From positions 1 through 64,000 of the forward strand of contig NZ_JAINRC010000019.1 of assembly GCF_020400655.1 (NCBI RefSeq): DNA of 64,000 nt, in the 5' to 3' direction. Below are positions 8,581-17,272 of this stretch, piece by piece. Under the pieces are notes generated by a model, which did not search any database, was not told where the DNA came from, and saw only the letters and a list, made by a program, of their open reading frames with translations. Numbering within the stretch: position 1 is the first letter of the stretch; each line of letters opens with the position of its first letter. A program made the position numbers and the translations under genes. The DNA is from Streptomyces spinosus (GTDB lineage: Bacteria > Actinomycetota > Actinomycetes > Streptomycetales > Streptomycetaceae).

Positions 8581-9295
8581 GTCCGGACCGTAGCAGCCGT
8601 TCGTTCACGTCCCCTGAGTTAGCTCTCAAGTCCGCGTAGAGCATTCCGTTAGGGGTTCTAAGTCGCGCCCAGGTATGAGTGTCCAGGCTGTCATGGGGGC
8701 CAATGCGGGAGAGCTCGGCGCCGTCGCGTCCCAGAGCCACGATCACGGGACGGACTTCGCGGCTGATCTGGGGAGACGTCCAAACAGCGATGAGGCTGCG
8801 CTGCTCGGGAACCTCGATCCGGCGGACACCGATGAGAACGTGACTCACATCCCGCCCGAGGCGGACTTTGACGCAACTGATCCATGGGGCCGCGGTGATG
8901 GATCGCGGAGGGTCCAGGCTGCGGGTGAGACTGAGTACGCCCCCTCCGGAGCTGACGTCGAGCACATCGACGTCGACAGGATCGTCTCCGGATCCCCTGC
9001 TGCCCCCCACATACCGCCACTGCCCGCCGAACCGCTCCAGAAGCGCGATGTGCTCACGTATCCGCGATGACTTCGGACGCCACAGGGTCCAGATCGCCCC
9101 GACACCGGCAGTGTCGTCGACATCGGCCGACTCCACGGTCAGCACGCGCCTCGGCATCCACCAAGGTTGCGTCTCATCTCCCGCCAGCGCCCGCTTCACC
9201 ACGCTCCGCAGGAAAGTCTCCCACCGGAGCCACGCCCACACGGCCTCTCCCCATGCCTGCATGCGCCTGCGATACCCGGCGCGCGAGGGCATCAA
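8567..9295 (-). CDS. Unknown protein, first gene of a two-gene unit
   Basis: This 242-residue protein contains two Trp-rich helices at the N-terminus (WGEAVWAWLRWETFLRSVV), followed by a beta-rich domain: GVGAIWTLWRP, GQWRYVGGSRGSG, and WISCVKVRLGRDVSHVLIGV. There is no signal peptide, cysteine cluster or catalytic motif that I recognise. It overlaps the 125-residue downstream gene by 14 bases. The start could be GTG/ATG 9295 or the internal Met (MQAWGE) about 10 codons later. Function unknown. Confidence 0.6.
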   Translation of the reverse strand: MMPSRAGYRRRMQAWGEAVWAWLRWETFLRSVVKRALAGDETQPWWMPRRVLTVESADVDDTAGVGAIWTLWRPKSSRIREHIALLERFGGQWRYVGGSRGSGDDPVDVDVLDVSSGGGVLSLTRSLDPPRSITAAPWISCVKVRLGRDVSHVLIGVRRIEVPEQRSLIAVWTSPQISREVRPVIVALGRDGAELSRIGPHDSLDTHTWARLRTPNGMLYADLRANSGDVNERLLRSGRDSD

Positions 9296-9772
9296 GCCCG
9301 ATGTCGCTGAGGCAACACCTCACTACCTCCGGCCCGAAGATCATTACAGGGCAGCCCTTAGGAGCTCCACCGTGCCGAAGAAGAACCGCACCACCTCGAC
9401 CACCCGCACCAGGACCACGCGGCGCCCAACCCGGTCTCGTGGCGGCGCCCCGTCTCCGCGGCACTCGTTACCGGAGCGGCCCGCCACATCGGCGCCCTTC
9501 TGGCCGGCATCGCAGTGACCTGGTGGCACCACGACTGCACATCAGCGCGCCACCCGCGCGCCGTCGAGCCGCCGGTGCACCATCGGCAGCGTGGGCAGCG
9601 GCTCCGGCAACTCCTCGTCGGTGACCGTGCGGTGAGCCCGCGGCTCGTGCGCGGTGCGCCGGTCACCGACCGCCGATCGCCGATCGCCGACCGCCACGGA
9701 GCGGACCGGACCGGACTGCCCCCCTGGCCGGAAGGCGCCCCCTCGTCCCCGGGTGAACACAGGGTCCAGGGG
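9296..9772. other. Unassigned gap
   Basis: About 480 bases without a convincing gene. One plus-strand frame (about 9362-9620) reads PHHLDHPHQDHAAPN and then AALVTGAARHIGALLAGIAV, which looks like part of a small membrane protein, but there is no start with a ribosome-binding site and the frame continues into antisense of the next gene. It may be a remnant. Confidence 0.3.
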
Positions 9773-10528
9773 TCATCCGGCCCGCGCCCGTGTCCCGCAG
9801 GGAGGGTAGAACGGGCTCAGGCCCGCGTGGGGAAGCGGGGACGGGGGGTCGTAGCCCGTGGCGGGGACGTCCGTCGTGTACGCGCGGGTGTCGGGCGAGA
9901 GGCCCGTGTGCGGGTCGCCGAGGCGGGCCTGGATCTCGTAGGTGCCGTCTCCGGCGTACGTGTACGCCGTCAGGTCGGGATACCGGTCGTGGTCGTAGTC
10001 GGCCACTGCGATGTCCTTCGTGGCCCCCAGGTCGAGGGGGACCGTGCGCCGGCTGCGGCCGGTGTCGGAGAAGGGCCCCAGCCTCAGTTCGGCCACGCGG
10101 GGCAGGACCGGGTCGTCGCCGCCCTGCTCCTGCCCCGCCACGACGACCAGGTCGTTCCAGCCGTCCCGGTCGAAGTCCGCGACGGCGGCGCTCACGTACT
10201 CCTGCCGGCCGGCGGTGCGATCGGCCAACCCCCGTGCCGGGACCGTCGTTTCACGGGGCGTGCCGACGGCGAAGGTGACCGCCAGCAGACCGCCCCGGTG
10301 GGACGGGTCGGTGATCCGGTCCGGCAGACCGTCGTTGTCCACGTCGGCGATCAGGTCCCCCGATCGCGTCCGGCACGCGGTGACGGCGGGCGGTCCCACC
10401 GGGCGCGGAGGGGGCCCGCCCAGCCGGTCCTCGCCGCCGGACAGGAGCAACAGGCCGCCCGCCAGCAGGAACGCCGTGCGGGTGAGCCGTCTCGGCCGGG
10501 AGGTACCGCCGGGTGCGCGTACGGACAT
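9773..10528 (-). CDS. Secreted or membrane-anchored FG-GAP/VCBS-repeat protein
   Basis: This 251-residue protein starts at ATG 10528 with a basic stretch and one hydrophobic segment (FLLAGGLLLLSGG). The lipobox-like end lacks a cysteine, so it is a signal peptide or anchor. Three FG-GAP-type calcium-binding loops follow: ADVDNDGLPD, ADFDRDGWNDLVVV and ADYDHDRYPDL. This is one half or less of the seven-bladed integrin-like propeller and it lacks an enzymatic domain. An upstream extension to 10852 is open but not protein-like. Likely an extracytoplasmic binding protein. Confidence 0.8.
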   Translation of the reverse strand: MSVRAPGGTSRPRRLTRTAFLLAGGLLLLSGGEDRLGGPPPRPVGPPAVTACRTRSGDLIADVDNDGLPDRITDPSHRGGLLAVTFAVGTPRETTVPARGLADRTAGRQEYVSAAVADFDRDGWNDLVVVAGQEQGGDDPVLPRVAELRLGPFSDTGRSRRTVPLDLGATKDIAVADYDHDRYPDLTAYTYAGDGTYEIQARLGDPHTGLSPDTRAYTTDVPATGYDPPSPLPHAGLSPFYPPCGTRARAG

Positions 10529-11077
10529 GGGCAGGGATCGTAGCCACCGGGCCGGGAGTGCCAGGGAGCGGGGCCCGGGCGGGTGTCGTCTCCTGTGCCG
10601 TCGACATCGGGCAAGTCCTGCACCGTGGACCCCTCGCACAGCATGTCGCGCAGCTTTTGAGGTGCCGAAGACGCCTTCGCCGCGTGGGGATCGGCATCCG
10701 CGCCCCCTGCCATCCGCATGCGGAGGACTTCGTGACGCTGCCCCTCGGCAGACGGGTCCTTCCTCACCGCGGCCGGTGCCACGGCGGCGGCCCTGTCGGG
10801 CGCGGACGGCGGCACTGCCCACGCCGCCCGGCGCACCGCGCGGACAGCACACCGGCGAGCCGCCGCCGTACGGCCGTTCCCCTCACCACGGTGACCCTGC
10901 CGGCCGGGCCGTTCCAGGACCACCAGCGCCGCAACACGGCCTGCTTGCGCTCCGTCGCCGGATCCGGGCGAGGTGCCGGGCGGCTGGTGTCGCGTACCAG
11001 CGGGTGCAACCGCCCGATCGGCAGCGGGTGCAACCGCCCGATCGGCAGCGCGTCCAGCCCGGCCGCGGAGTGCGAAG
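10529..11077. other. Unassigned gap with a tandem repeat
   Basis: About 550 bases contain no recognisable gene. A minus-strand frame passing through AAVRKDPSAEGQRHEVLRMR looks mildly protein-like but has no start, no family match that I know, and merges with antisense regions. A 24-bp tandem duplication lies at 11002-11049. Confidence 0.35.
11002..11049. repeat. Two tandem copies of a 24-bp unit
   Basis: Bases 11002-11025 and 11026-11049 are identical, beginning GGGTGCAACCGCCCGATCGG. A recent perfect duplication by slippage; it is in no recognised gene. Confidence 0.85.
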
Positions 11078-11596
11078 TCAGCTCGACACTCCCTCTCGTC
11101 GCCGGTCGTCGTCGGCTGTGGCGGGGATGGCGTTGTCGATGAGGACGGCGGCGCTGGCGGCGGCGGTGGGGAAGGCGTCGGCGTCGAGGACCCGGGTACG
11201 GGCCGCGGCGCCGTCGAGGAGCAGCGCGAGCTGTTCGCCGAGTTGTTCAGGGTCGGCGGAGCCGGCTTCGCGGGCGGTGTCGGCGAGTCGAGCGGCCACG
11301 GCTTTCTTGTAGTCGCGTGCGTACTGGGACGCGGGGTGCTGGGGGTCGTGGAGTTCGACGGCGGCGGCGATGTAGGGGCACAGGGGGGCGGTGGGGGGGA
11401 TGTCGAAGGCGGCGAGGAGCCGTTCGCGGGGAGTGAGGTCGGTGCGGTCGAACACGTCGGACAGCACGGTGGGGTCGAACCGGCGCAGGTACTCGGCGAC
11501 GAGTTCGTCCTTGCTGGTGAAGTGCTGATAGGCCGTGCGCTTGGACACCTCGGCCGCCGCGCAGAGCTGGTCCATGCCAACCACGGGGTGAGGCAT
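11078..11596 (-). CDS. TetR-family regulator with damaged N-terminus
   Basis: The protein reads VGMDQLCAAAEVSKRTAYQHFTSKDELV from near residue 7, the second half of a TetR helix-turn-helix, then a ligand-binding domain ending TADDDRRREGVSS (172 residues). Family members normally have about 20 more residues with helix 1 (such as ILDAALELFYREG) before this. Here the upstream sequence (CSDGKSGDAEGEVPMPHPV) does not fit, so the DNA-binding domain looks truncated or scrambled. It is either a pseudogene or a regulator with weakened binding. No obvious target gene is adjacent. Confidence 0.65.
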   Translation of the reverse strand: MPHPVVGMDQLCAAAEVSKRTAYQHFTSKDELVAEYLRRFDPTVLSDVFDRTDLTPRERLLAAFDIPPTAPLCPYIAAAVELHDPQHPASQYARDYKKAVAARLADTAREAGSADPEQLGEQLALLLDGAAARTRVLDADAFPTAAASAAVLIDNAIPATADDDRRREGVSS

Positions 11597-11704
11597 CGGG
11601 ACTTCGCCCTCGGCATCACCGGACTTCCCGTCTGAGCAAACGATCGACCGGGCCTTTTCGGAGCGGCTGCGGGGGAGGGGGCGTAAGGGCGGGGTGCGCA
11701 ACGC

Positions 11705-11771
11705 ACAGGGCAGCTCCCGTGCTGTTGAGGTGGGCGTGCGAAGTCTTAACTCAGCAGCACGGGAGCCCTGT
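11705..11771. repeat. Long imperfect inverted repeat
   Basis: The left arm begins ACAGGGCAGCTCCCGTGCTG and the right arm is CTCAGCAGCACGGGAGCCCTGT; the arms pair over about 22 bases with a two-base bulge and one mismatch around a central spacer of about 20 bases. It could be abutted or internally deleted IS ends, or a strong hairpin upstream of the TetR gene. Confidence 0.55.
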
Positions 11772-11869
11772 TGGCTCCCCACCCGGCCGGCCTCGTTCGC
11801 GATTCCGGACAGCAGATGTTCGGCGGTTCGAGCGGCGGCGGCTCCGGGCGTCGTTCGATGCAGCGCTGG

Positions 11870-12140
11870 TGGTCGCTGGGTGCAGCGTCATGGGGATGCG
11901 GTGTGGCGGGCGTAGGTGCGGACGGCGCGCGCGGTCGCCGCAGCGGGTGGAACACCGGTGCCGGCGGCCGTAGCTGAGCAGGCGGCGGTTGCAGGGGGCA
12001 GAGCCGCAGACGGTGAGGCGGTCCGCGTCGGTCGGGGCCGGTGAGCAGGTCGGCCGCGTCAGCGGCGAGGGCGGCCAGGGCGTGGTCCACGTCGTCGGAG
12101 CTCTGGAGCCACCTCACCTCCTTACCTGCTGGCACCGGCG
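11870..12140 (-). pseudogene. CGNR zinc-finger regulator, 3' remnant
   Basis: On the minus strand one frame reads VRWLQSSDDVDHALAALAAD and ADLLTGPD, and a second frame continues DADRLTVCGSAPCNRRLLSY and RHRCSTRCGDRAR, then a third frame would give RTYARHTASP. The C-x4-C and CSTRCGDR pattern is the CGNR zinc finger that ends ABATE/CGNR transcriptional regulators. Two frameshifts and the absence of the N-terminal domain show it is decayed. Bases 12141-12391 upstream hold no recognisable remainder. Confidence 0.65.
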
Positions 12141-12391
12141 GCGCGGGGTCGGCGCCGGGCAGGGAGCGGGCCGGGAGGAGCGGGAAGCGGGACCTGGCGA
12201 AGCAGGGCGAGCTCAGCTCCTTCGGGAGCAGTTCGCCGTTGCCCCAGGGCCGGTGGTCGGGGTCCTCGTGGTCCAGCGCGACGGCGGCTGGCCCCGGTAC
12301 GCCGGACGACTCGCTTCGGTCTGCTACGGACCTGTCGCAAGTCCGGGCCTGTCCGGCTGCTCGGGGACGCTGCGGAACGTCGTAGGAGGCG

Positions 12392-13255
12392 TCAGAAGTC
12401 CGGACGGCTCAAGATCGTCTCGTGGTATGTCCCGCCGCGACTCATCCCGAGCAACGCGGCCACGGGTCGCTTCGTCAACGCGGTGGCGATCGCGTCGCCG
12501 ACGCGGGGCGAGAGCGCCTCTCCGAGCAGCAGCATGTTCGCGGTCCGGGGCAGAACGACCCGTCGTTTGCCGCGTCGGACCGCAGCCACCACGGCTCGCG
12601 CGACGGCCTCCGGCGGCAGTGGCGTCATGTGCCTGAACGGGGGCGGCATCTCGGTCTCGTCCGCCTCCCTCAGAAGGTCGGTCGCGGTGAGCGCCGGATG
12701 GATGGCCGAGACGCCGATGCCGTGGCCGGTCACCTCCTGACGGAGGCTGTCGGAGAACGCGGAGACGGCGTGCATCACGATCGCGTACGAGCCGAAGCGG
12801 GCGAACGCCTTGCGCCCCATGACGGACGACATGTTGACGATCGTGCCCGTCCCCTGCCGTCGGAGGATCGGGAGCACGCGCCGCGTCACGTTGATCATGC
12901 CGAAGAGGCTCGCACGCAGCGTCAGGCGGACGTCTTCCTCGAACCCCGCCGCTTCGACGGTGCCCACCTTGCCGATGCCGGCGTTGTTCACCAGCACGTC
13001 GATGCGCCCGAACCGGCTCACCGCGGCGTCGACCAGAGCTTCCACGGCATCGTGCGACGTCACGTCGGTGGGTACCGGCAGTGCTTCCGAGCCCAGCGCG
13101 CGGACCTCGTCCGCCACTTGGGCGAGACGGTCGGCCGAGCGGGCGGCGAGGGCCAGTCGTGCACCTTCCCTGGCGAAGGCGAGCGCGACGGCTCGGCCGA
13201 TGCCACGCGAGGCCCCCGTGACCAGGACCACCTTGTTCGCGAAGGACGCAGTCAT
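12392..13255 (-). CDS. SDR-family oxidoreductase with Lys-to-Met at the active site
   Basis: This 287-residue short-chain dehydrogenase has TGASRGIG at 13-20, NNAG at 90-93, MSS at 142-144 and the tyrosine motif at 157, but the expected YxxxK reads YAIVM, with Met161 for the catalytic lysine. The tail after residue 190 (PPPFRHMTPLPPEAVARAVV) resembles SDRs that act on lipophilic or steroid-like substrates. The ATG lies 11 bases from a TGTATATACA palindrome, and the divergent-spaced MarR gene upstream carries a similar site, so MarR repression is likely. Missense at 159-161 (YAATK expected) may have inactivated an otherwise intact gene. Confidence 0.85.
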   Translation of the reverse strand: MTASFANKVVLVTGASRGIGRAVALAFAREGARLALAARSADRLAQVADEVRALGSEALPVPTDVTSHDAVEALVDAAVSRFGRIDVLVNNAGIGKVGTVEAAGFEEDVRLTLRASLFGMINVTRRVLPILRRQGTGTIVNMSSVMGRKAFARFGSYAIVMHAVSAFSDSLRQEVTGHGIGVSAIHPALTATDLLREADETEMPPPFRHMTPLPPEAVARAVVAAVRRGKRRVVLPRTANMLLLGEALSPRVGDAIATALTKRPVAALLGMSRGGTYHETILSRPDF

Positions 13256-13265
13256 CTCTCTCCTC

Positions 13266-13284
13266 TTTGATGTATATACAACAT
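13266..13284. promoter_or_regulatory. Operator-like palindrome before the SDR gene
   Basis: GATGTATATACAACAT contains the perfect 10-bp palindrome TGTATATACA, 11-20 bases upstream of the SDR start. Its AT content stands out from the surroundings. A near copy lies before the marR-type start at 13780-13795, so it is a probable MarR binding site. Confidence 0.65.
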
Positions 13285-13330
13285 TTGGGGCGGCCTGCAG
13301 CCCCGGCAGCCCCGGCCGGCCCCGGTTCGG

Positions 13331-13771
13331 CTAAGCGCCCGGTGCGTACCCCAGGCCGCTCGCGATCGCCTGGACCGCGTCCACGCCCGTCGTCCCGAGC
13401 AGTTCCGCGGCGTCACGCTGGGCCTTCCGCCACTCGGGCAGCACGGACTCGACCTTGGCCTTGCCGGCGGGGGTGAGCGCCACCTCCCGTATCCCTTTGG
13501 CATCGGACGACAGGGCCTCGATCCAGCCGTGCTTCAGCAGGAGGGTCAGATTCCGGCTGACCGTCGACCTCTCCAGTTGCAGCACCTCGCCGAGCCTCGA
13601 CGGCCGGCAAGGACCGGCCTTACCCAGGGCGGCCAGCAGGTTGACCTGGGCAATGGTCAATCCGTGTCCGGCGAGGGCGCCGTCGTAGAGGCCCGTGAGA
13701 GCCCGGCCGATCAGCCGGATCCGCACCGCCAGACAGCCGTCCACGATCTCGTCGATGGAAGAGGTGCTCAC
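13331..13771 (-). CDS. MarR-family transcriptional regulator
   Basis: This 146-residue winged-helix protein starts at GTG 13771 after AACACTGAAGAA. The MarR core is visible: LTIAQVNLLAALG, then the recognition helix region RPSRLGEVLQLERSTVSRNL, and the wing DAKGIREVALTPAGKAKVE. Such proteins repress neighbouring genes and release DNA on binding phenolic or oxidised ligands. It lies directly upstream of the SDR gene on the same strand (75-base gap), and each gene is preceded by a TGTATATRCA site, which suggests autoregulation and joint control. Confidence 0.88.
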   Translation of the reverse strand: MSTSSIDEIVDGCLAVRIRLIGRALTGLYDGALAGHGLTIAQVNLLAALGKAGPCRPSRLGEVLQLERSTVSRNLTLLLKHGWIEALSSDAKGIREVALTPAGKAKVESVLPEWRKAQRDAAELLGTTGVDAVQAIASGLGYAPGA

Positions 13772-13778
13772 TTCTTCA

Positions 13779-13795
13779 GTGTTGTATATGCACCG
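13779..13795. promoter_or_regulatory. Operator-like site before the marR-type gene
   Basis: GTGTTGTATATGCACC lies 8-24 bases upstream of the GTG start and shares the TTGTATATRCA core with the site before the SDR. It probably overlaps the promoter of the regulator. Confidence 0.6.
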
Positions 13796-14142
13796 ACGAG
13801 ACGCAAGGCGATCGGGACGACGGCCACCCTCGGGGCAGCGCGTCCAGGCGTGCGCTCGGTTCGGCGTGACCGGACGGAGGCGATGGTGCAGATCGACACG
13901 GCCGGTGACGGTCGGACCGATTTCGAACCTCCGGGTTGCCCGCTCCGTCCTGCGCCGGACCTGGTACGCGGCCTGCCGACTGCGGCGACGGCCTGTAGGT
14001 GACCTTTCGGATCGATGGTTGGCCTCGCCGGGCAATTGGCCCGCCGTCCTCCTGGGACTTGGCCCGCCGTCTTCCGGTGAAGGGCCGAGATCGTGGCCGG
14101 CGTCGCCCTCACTTCCCGCTTGAGGGCGACGCGCAGCCGGCT
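13796..14142. other. Gap between marR-type gene and MDR gene
   Basis: About 350 bases without a recognised gene. It contains the upstream region of the marR-type gene and the downstream region of the MDR gene. Open frames on both strands lack motifs. Confidence 0.4.
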
Positions 14143-15036
14143 TCAGACGACCAGAACCCGGCGCCCGCGCGTGTGGCCGGCCTGGCTGTCGATGTGTGCC
14201 GCCGGAGCCTCGGCGAGCGTGTACGACTTCTCGACCGGGATGTGGAGCCTTCCTCGCGAGATGAGGTCGACGGCCTCGGCGAGCGCTTCCGGCACGCTCC
14301 CGGCCACGCCGGAGAACCGGACGCCGAACTCCGGCGCCTTGAGATCGGCGATGGAGATCACCTTCTGCGCGTCCCCGGTCAGTTCGACGAGTTCGCGGAG
14401 CACGCCCGAGCCGGCCAGGTCGAGAGCCGCGTCGACATGGCCGAGTTCCCGCACCCGCTCGACCCAGCCCTCGCCGTAGGTCGTGGCGACGGCACCCAGG
14501 CTCCGCAGGTAGTCCTGGTTCGCGGCCCCAGCCGTTCCGATCACCTTGATGCCGCGGTCACGGGCGATCTGCAGCACCGCCGATCCGACTCCCCCGGACG
14601 CGCCGCTGACCAGCAATGTCTGCCCGGACCGCACACCGACCTCGCGGATGACGCGCAGCGCGGTCTCCACCACGGAGGGGTACCCGGCCGCCTCCTCGAA
14701 CGTCAGCCCCTCGGGCATGCGGGCCCAGGCCGACAGCACGGCGAACTCGGCATACGTGCTCGAACCTTCGCCGAACACGCGGTCGCCGGCCTTGACCCCT
14801 TCGACGCCCTCACCGACCTCGTCCACCACCCCGGAGGCGTCCAGCCCGACTCCGGAGGGCAACTCGACCGGATGGGCCCCGAGGACCTGGCCTTCCCGGA
14901 TCCTCCAGTCGACGGGGTTCACGCCCGCCGCCCGCACGGCGATGCGTATCTGGCCGGGGCCCGCGTGGGGCTCCTCGGCATCCAGGAGTTGCAGGACGTC
15001 CGGACCGCCGAACTCGGCGAAGCTCACCTTTTTCAT
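14143..15036 (-). CDS. NADP-dependent quinone-oxidoreductase-like MDR enzyme
   Basis: This 297-residue protein is a zinc-less medium-chain reductase. The GroES-like domain shows VRAAGVNPVDWRIREG and the signature GVGLDASGVV; the Rossmann part has LLVSGASGGVGSAVLQIARD (residues about 142-161). The structural-zinc cysteine cluster is absent, as in quinone oxidoreductases and enoyl reductases. It probably reduces quinones or enones with NADPH. A perfect 19-bp palindrome lies 12 bases upstream of the ATG, and a TetR gene is divergent, so it is the probable target of that regulator. Length is normal. Confidence 0.88.
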   Translation of the reverse strand: MKKVSFAEFGGPDVLQLLDAEEPHAGPGQIRIAVRAAGVNPVDWRIREGQVLGAHPVELPSGVGLDASGVVDEVGEGVEGVKAGDRVFGEGSSTYAEFAVLSAWARMPEGLTFEEAAGYPSVVETALRVIREVGVRSGQTLLVSGASGGVGSAVLQIARDRGIKVIGTAGAANQDYLRSLGAVATTYGEGWVERVRELGHVDAALDLAGSGVLRELVELTGDAQKVISIADLKAPEFGVRFSGVAGSVPEALAEAVDLISRGRLHIPVEKSYTLAEAPAAHIDSQAGHTRGRRVLVV

Positions 15037-15047
15037 GAGGCGACCGT

Positions 15048-15066
15048 AACACTAACGGTTAGTGTT
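15048..15066. promoter_or_regulatory. TetR operator: perfect 9-1-9 palindrome
   Basis: AACACTAAC-G-GTTAGTGTT is perfectly symmetric and lies between the divergent MDR and TetR starts. A further AACCGTTA half site follows at 15071-15078. Binding here would block both promoters. Confidence 0.75.
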
Positions 15067-15106
15067 TTGTAACCGTTACAGATTCACACCTGATAGTGTC
15101 AGACGC

Positions 15107-15712
15107 ATGACCGTGCCGACCGGACGACGTGAGCGCAAGAAGGCCGTCACCCGCCAGAAGATCGCCGACGCGGCCTTGCGACTCTTCCTGGAACGCGGGT
15201 ACGACGCGGTGGGCATCCGTGACGTGGCTGCCGAGGCCGACGTGGCCGTCACCACGCTCTTCTCTCACTTCGCCTCGAAAGAGGCCCTGGTCTTCGAGCA
15301 GGGCGAAGACTTCGAGCAACGCCTCACGCGGGCGGTCACCGACCGGGCGCCGCACGAACCGCTGATCCCCGCGCTGCGCCGCGAGATCCAGGCACTGGTG
15401 CGCCACTGCGCGGCGGACAGCGCCGCCCCCGTCTGGCGCATGATCGACGCATCACCTGCCCTGCGGGACTACGAGGAGTCGATGAGACGGCGCCACGCGG
15501 AGTCGCTGGCAACGGCCATCGCCGCCGATCCCGGCCTGTCACGGACCCCAACGGCCTGCCGGGCGATCGCGAGGTTCGTGATCGACGCCTATTCGCTGGC
15601 CCGGGCGGCGGCGGATCCGAAAGCCACGGTGGACGAGATCTTCCAGATGATCGAGGCGGCCTGGGAGGTCACCTGCCCGTCCGCACACTCCACCGGCAGG
15701 GCCGGATCGTAG
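15107..15712 (+). CDS. TetR-family regulator divergent from the MDR gene
   Basis: This 201-residue repressor has the standard N-terminal domain KIADAALRLFLERGYDAVGI then DVAAEADVAVTTLFSHFASK (helix-turn-helix, residues about 19-64), with a helical ligand domain after. ATG 15107 is chosen since helix 1 begins about 17 residues later and the operator palindrome lies 40-59 bases upstream; an upstream TTG at 15062 would lie in the operator. It likely represses itself and the MDR enzyme and responds to a small hydrophobic inducer. Confidence 0.88.
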   Translation: MTVPTGRRERKKAVTRQKIADAALRLFLERGYDAVGIRDVAAEADVAVTTLFSHFASKEALVFEQGEDFEQRLTRAVTDRAPHEPLIPALRREIQALVRHCAADSAAPVWRMIDASPALRDYEESMRRRHAESLATAIAADPGLSRTPTACRAIARFVIDAYSLARAAADPKATVDEIFQMIEAAWEVTCPSAHSTGRAGS

Positions 15713-15875
15713 TCGGGACCCGGCCCGCCCGGCCCGGCTCCGCCCGACCCCGGCGGCAGAGCGGACCATGAAGCACGGCGGGCTCGTCGACCGGCTCGAA
15801 CGGCAAGTGCGTACCCCGTCGACCTCGCGCCCACGCTGGTCTGACAGAGGCGCGCAGCGTCTGAGGATCTCCTGG

Positions 15876-17272
15876 TCACATGCGTGCCCTTCCGCTGTGA
15901 CTGCTGTGGCCGTGCAGGGGCTCGGTGTCAGGCCGGTGGCGGAGCCCGAGGCTGATCAGCGCGGTGATCGTGAAGGCGGCGGCTTGGTAGAGCATGGCGT
16001 GCCGGAACGCGGTGTCCGCGTCGGCGGCGGGAGCGTAGTAGGCGAGACCGGCCGCGGTCACTCCGACGGATCCGACGAGCTGCTGTGCTGTGGGCAGTAG
16101 TCCGGAGACCGAACCGGCGGCGGGGCCACGCACGTCGGCCGGCACCAGGGTGAACACCGACGCGGTGAAGGCGCCGAACGCGGTCCCGCCGACGGCCAGC
16201 ACGGGCAGTGCCGCCTGGCGTCCCGCCGCCGAGCCGATGAGCGGGGCCAGCGCTAGGCACATCCCGGCCAGCGCCAGGGATGCGACGGAGAGAACCGTCG
16301 GCCCGTGCCGGCGGGTGAGAGCGGGCGCGGCTCGGCTGCCGAGGACGGCGGCGGCGGCGAACGGTGCCGACGTCAACGCGGCCGACAGGGCCGAGTACCC
16401 GACGGCGGACTGAAGGTGGAGGAAGAGCAGGTAGGTGAAGGAAGGCACGCCCGTGTTGAACACGAACACCAGCAACGTGCCCCGGCGCGCCGACCGGTCA
16501 CGCAGCACCGCGGGATGAATCAGCGGGTCAGGCCGGTGCGGCAGGCCCCGGACGAAGTGGGCGAGGGCGGCCACGGCCACGGCGAAACCGGCCCACGTCC
16601 ACCAGGGCCAGCCTGCTTCCCGCCCCAGGGCCAGGGGCAGGACCAGCGCGCCGGCTCCCACGGTCACCAGCAGCGCCCCCAGCTTGTCGACGCGGAGTCC
16701 GTCCGCCCCGCCGGTGCGGGGCAGCGCGGTCGCTCCGGCCAGCGAGGCGAGCGTCACCGGCACGGTGAGGAGCATCACCGGTCGCCAGCCGAGGCCGAAG
16801 AGATCGGCACGGAGGACGAGGCCGCCGGTCAGGGGCCCGGCCAGTGACGCGAGGGCCATGGTGGCACCGTACGAGCCGAGGGCGCGCGGTCGGCGCGCCG
16901 CGGGGGTCGCGGCCTGGATGAGGGAGAGGACCTGGGGGCGACCAGGCCGCTGCCTGAGCCCTGCACCAGCCGGGCCGCGATCAGCGACGCGGCGTCGGAG
17001 GCGCACGCGCCGGCCATCGAGCCCGCGGTGAAGACCACGATGCCCGCCACGAACAGCCGGCGGTAGCCGTACCGGTCGCCCAGCCGTGCGGCGGGGATGA
17101 GCAGGCACGCGTACGTCAGGGTGTATCCGGCGAGGACGAGTTGCACGGCGCCCGGACCGGCGCCCGGACCGGCCTGGATCGCCGGCGCGGCGACCTGGGC
17201 GACAGTGACGTTGAGCAGCTGCACGAAAGTGGCGCTGAGCACCACCGGCAGCACGAGGCGTCCGTCGCTCAC
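15876..17272 (-). pseudogene. MFS drug-efflux transporter (DHA2/EmrB-like) with a single-base frameshift
   Basis: Two frames together give a complete 14-TM transporter. The first, from GTG 17272, covers LVLPVVLSATFVQLLNVTVA, motif A AARLGDRYGYRR, and ARLVQGSGSGLVAP. The second resumes at QVLSLIQAATPAARRPRALG and runs through motif C (GPLTGGLVL) to the C-terminus. One missing C in the run at about 16938-16942 would join them. Everything else is intact, so this is a very recent mutation or a sequencing error. The start overlaps the upstream hydrolase stop by 4 bp (GTGA), so they form one operon. Confidence 0.82.

Noticed and set aside
10351-11706. 451-residue minus-strand frame
   Set aside because: It passes antisense through the FG-GAP gene and out of frame through the TetR gene, with low-complexity Pro/Ser/Thr composition.
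13998-15072. 357-residue plus-strand frame opposite the MDR gene
   Set aside because: It is antisense to the quinone-oxidoreductase-like gene and contains no motifs.
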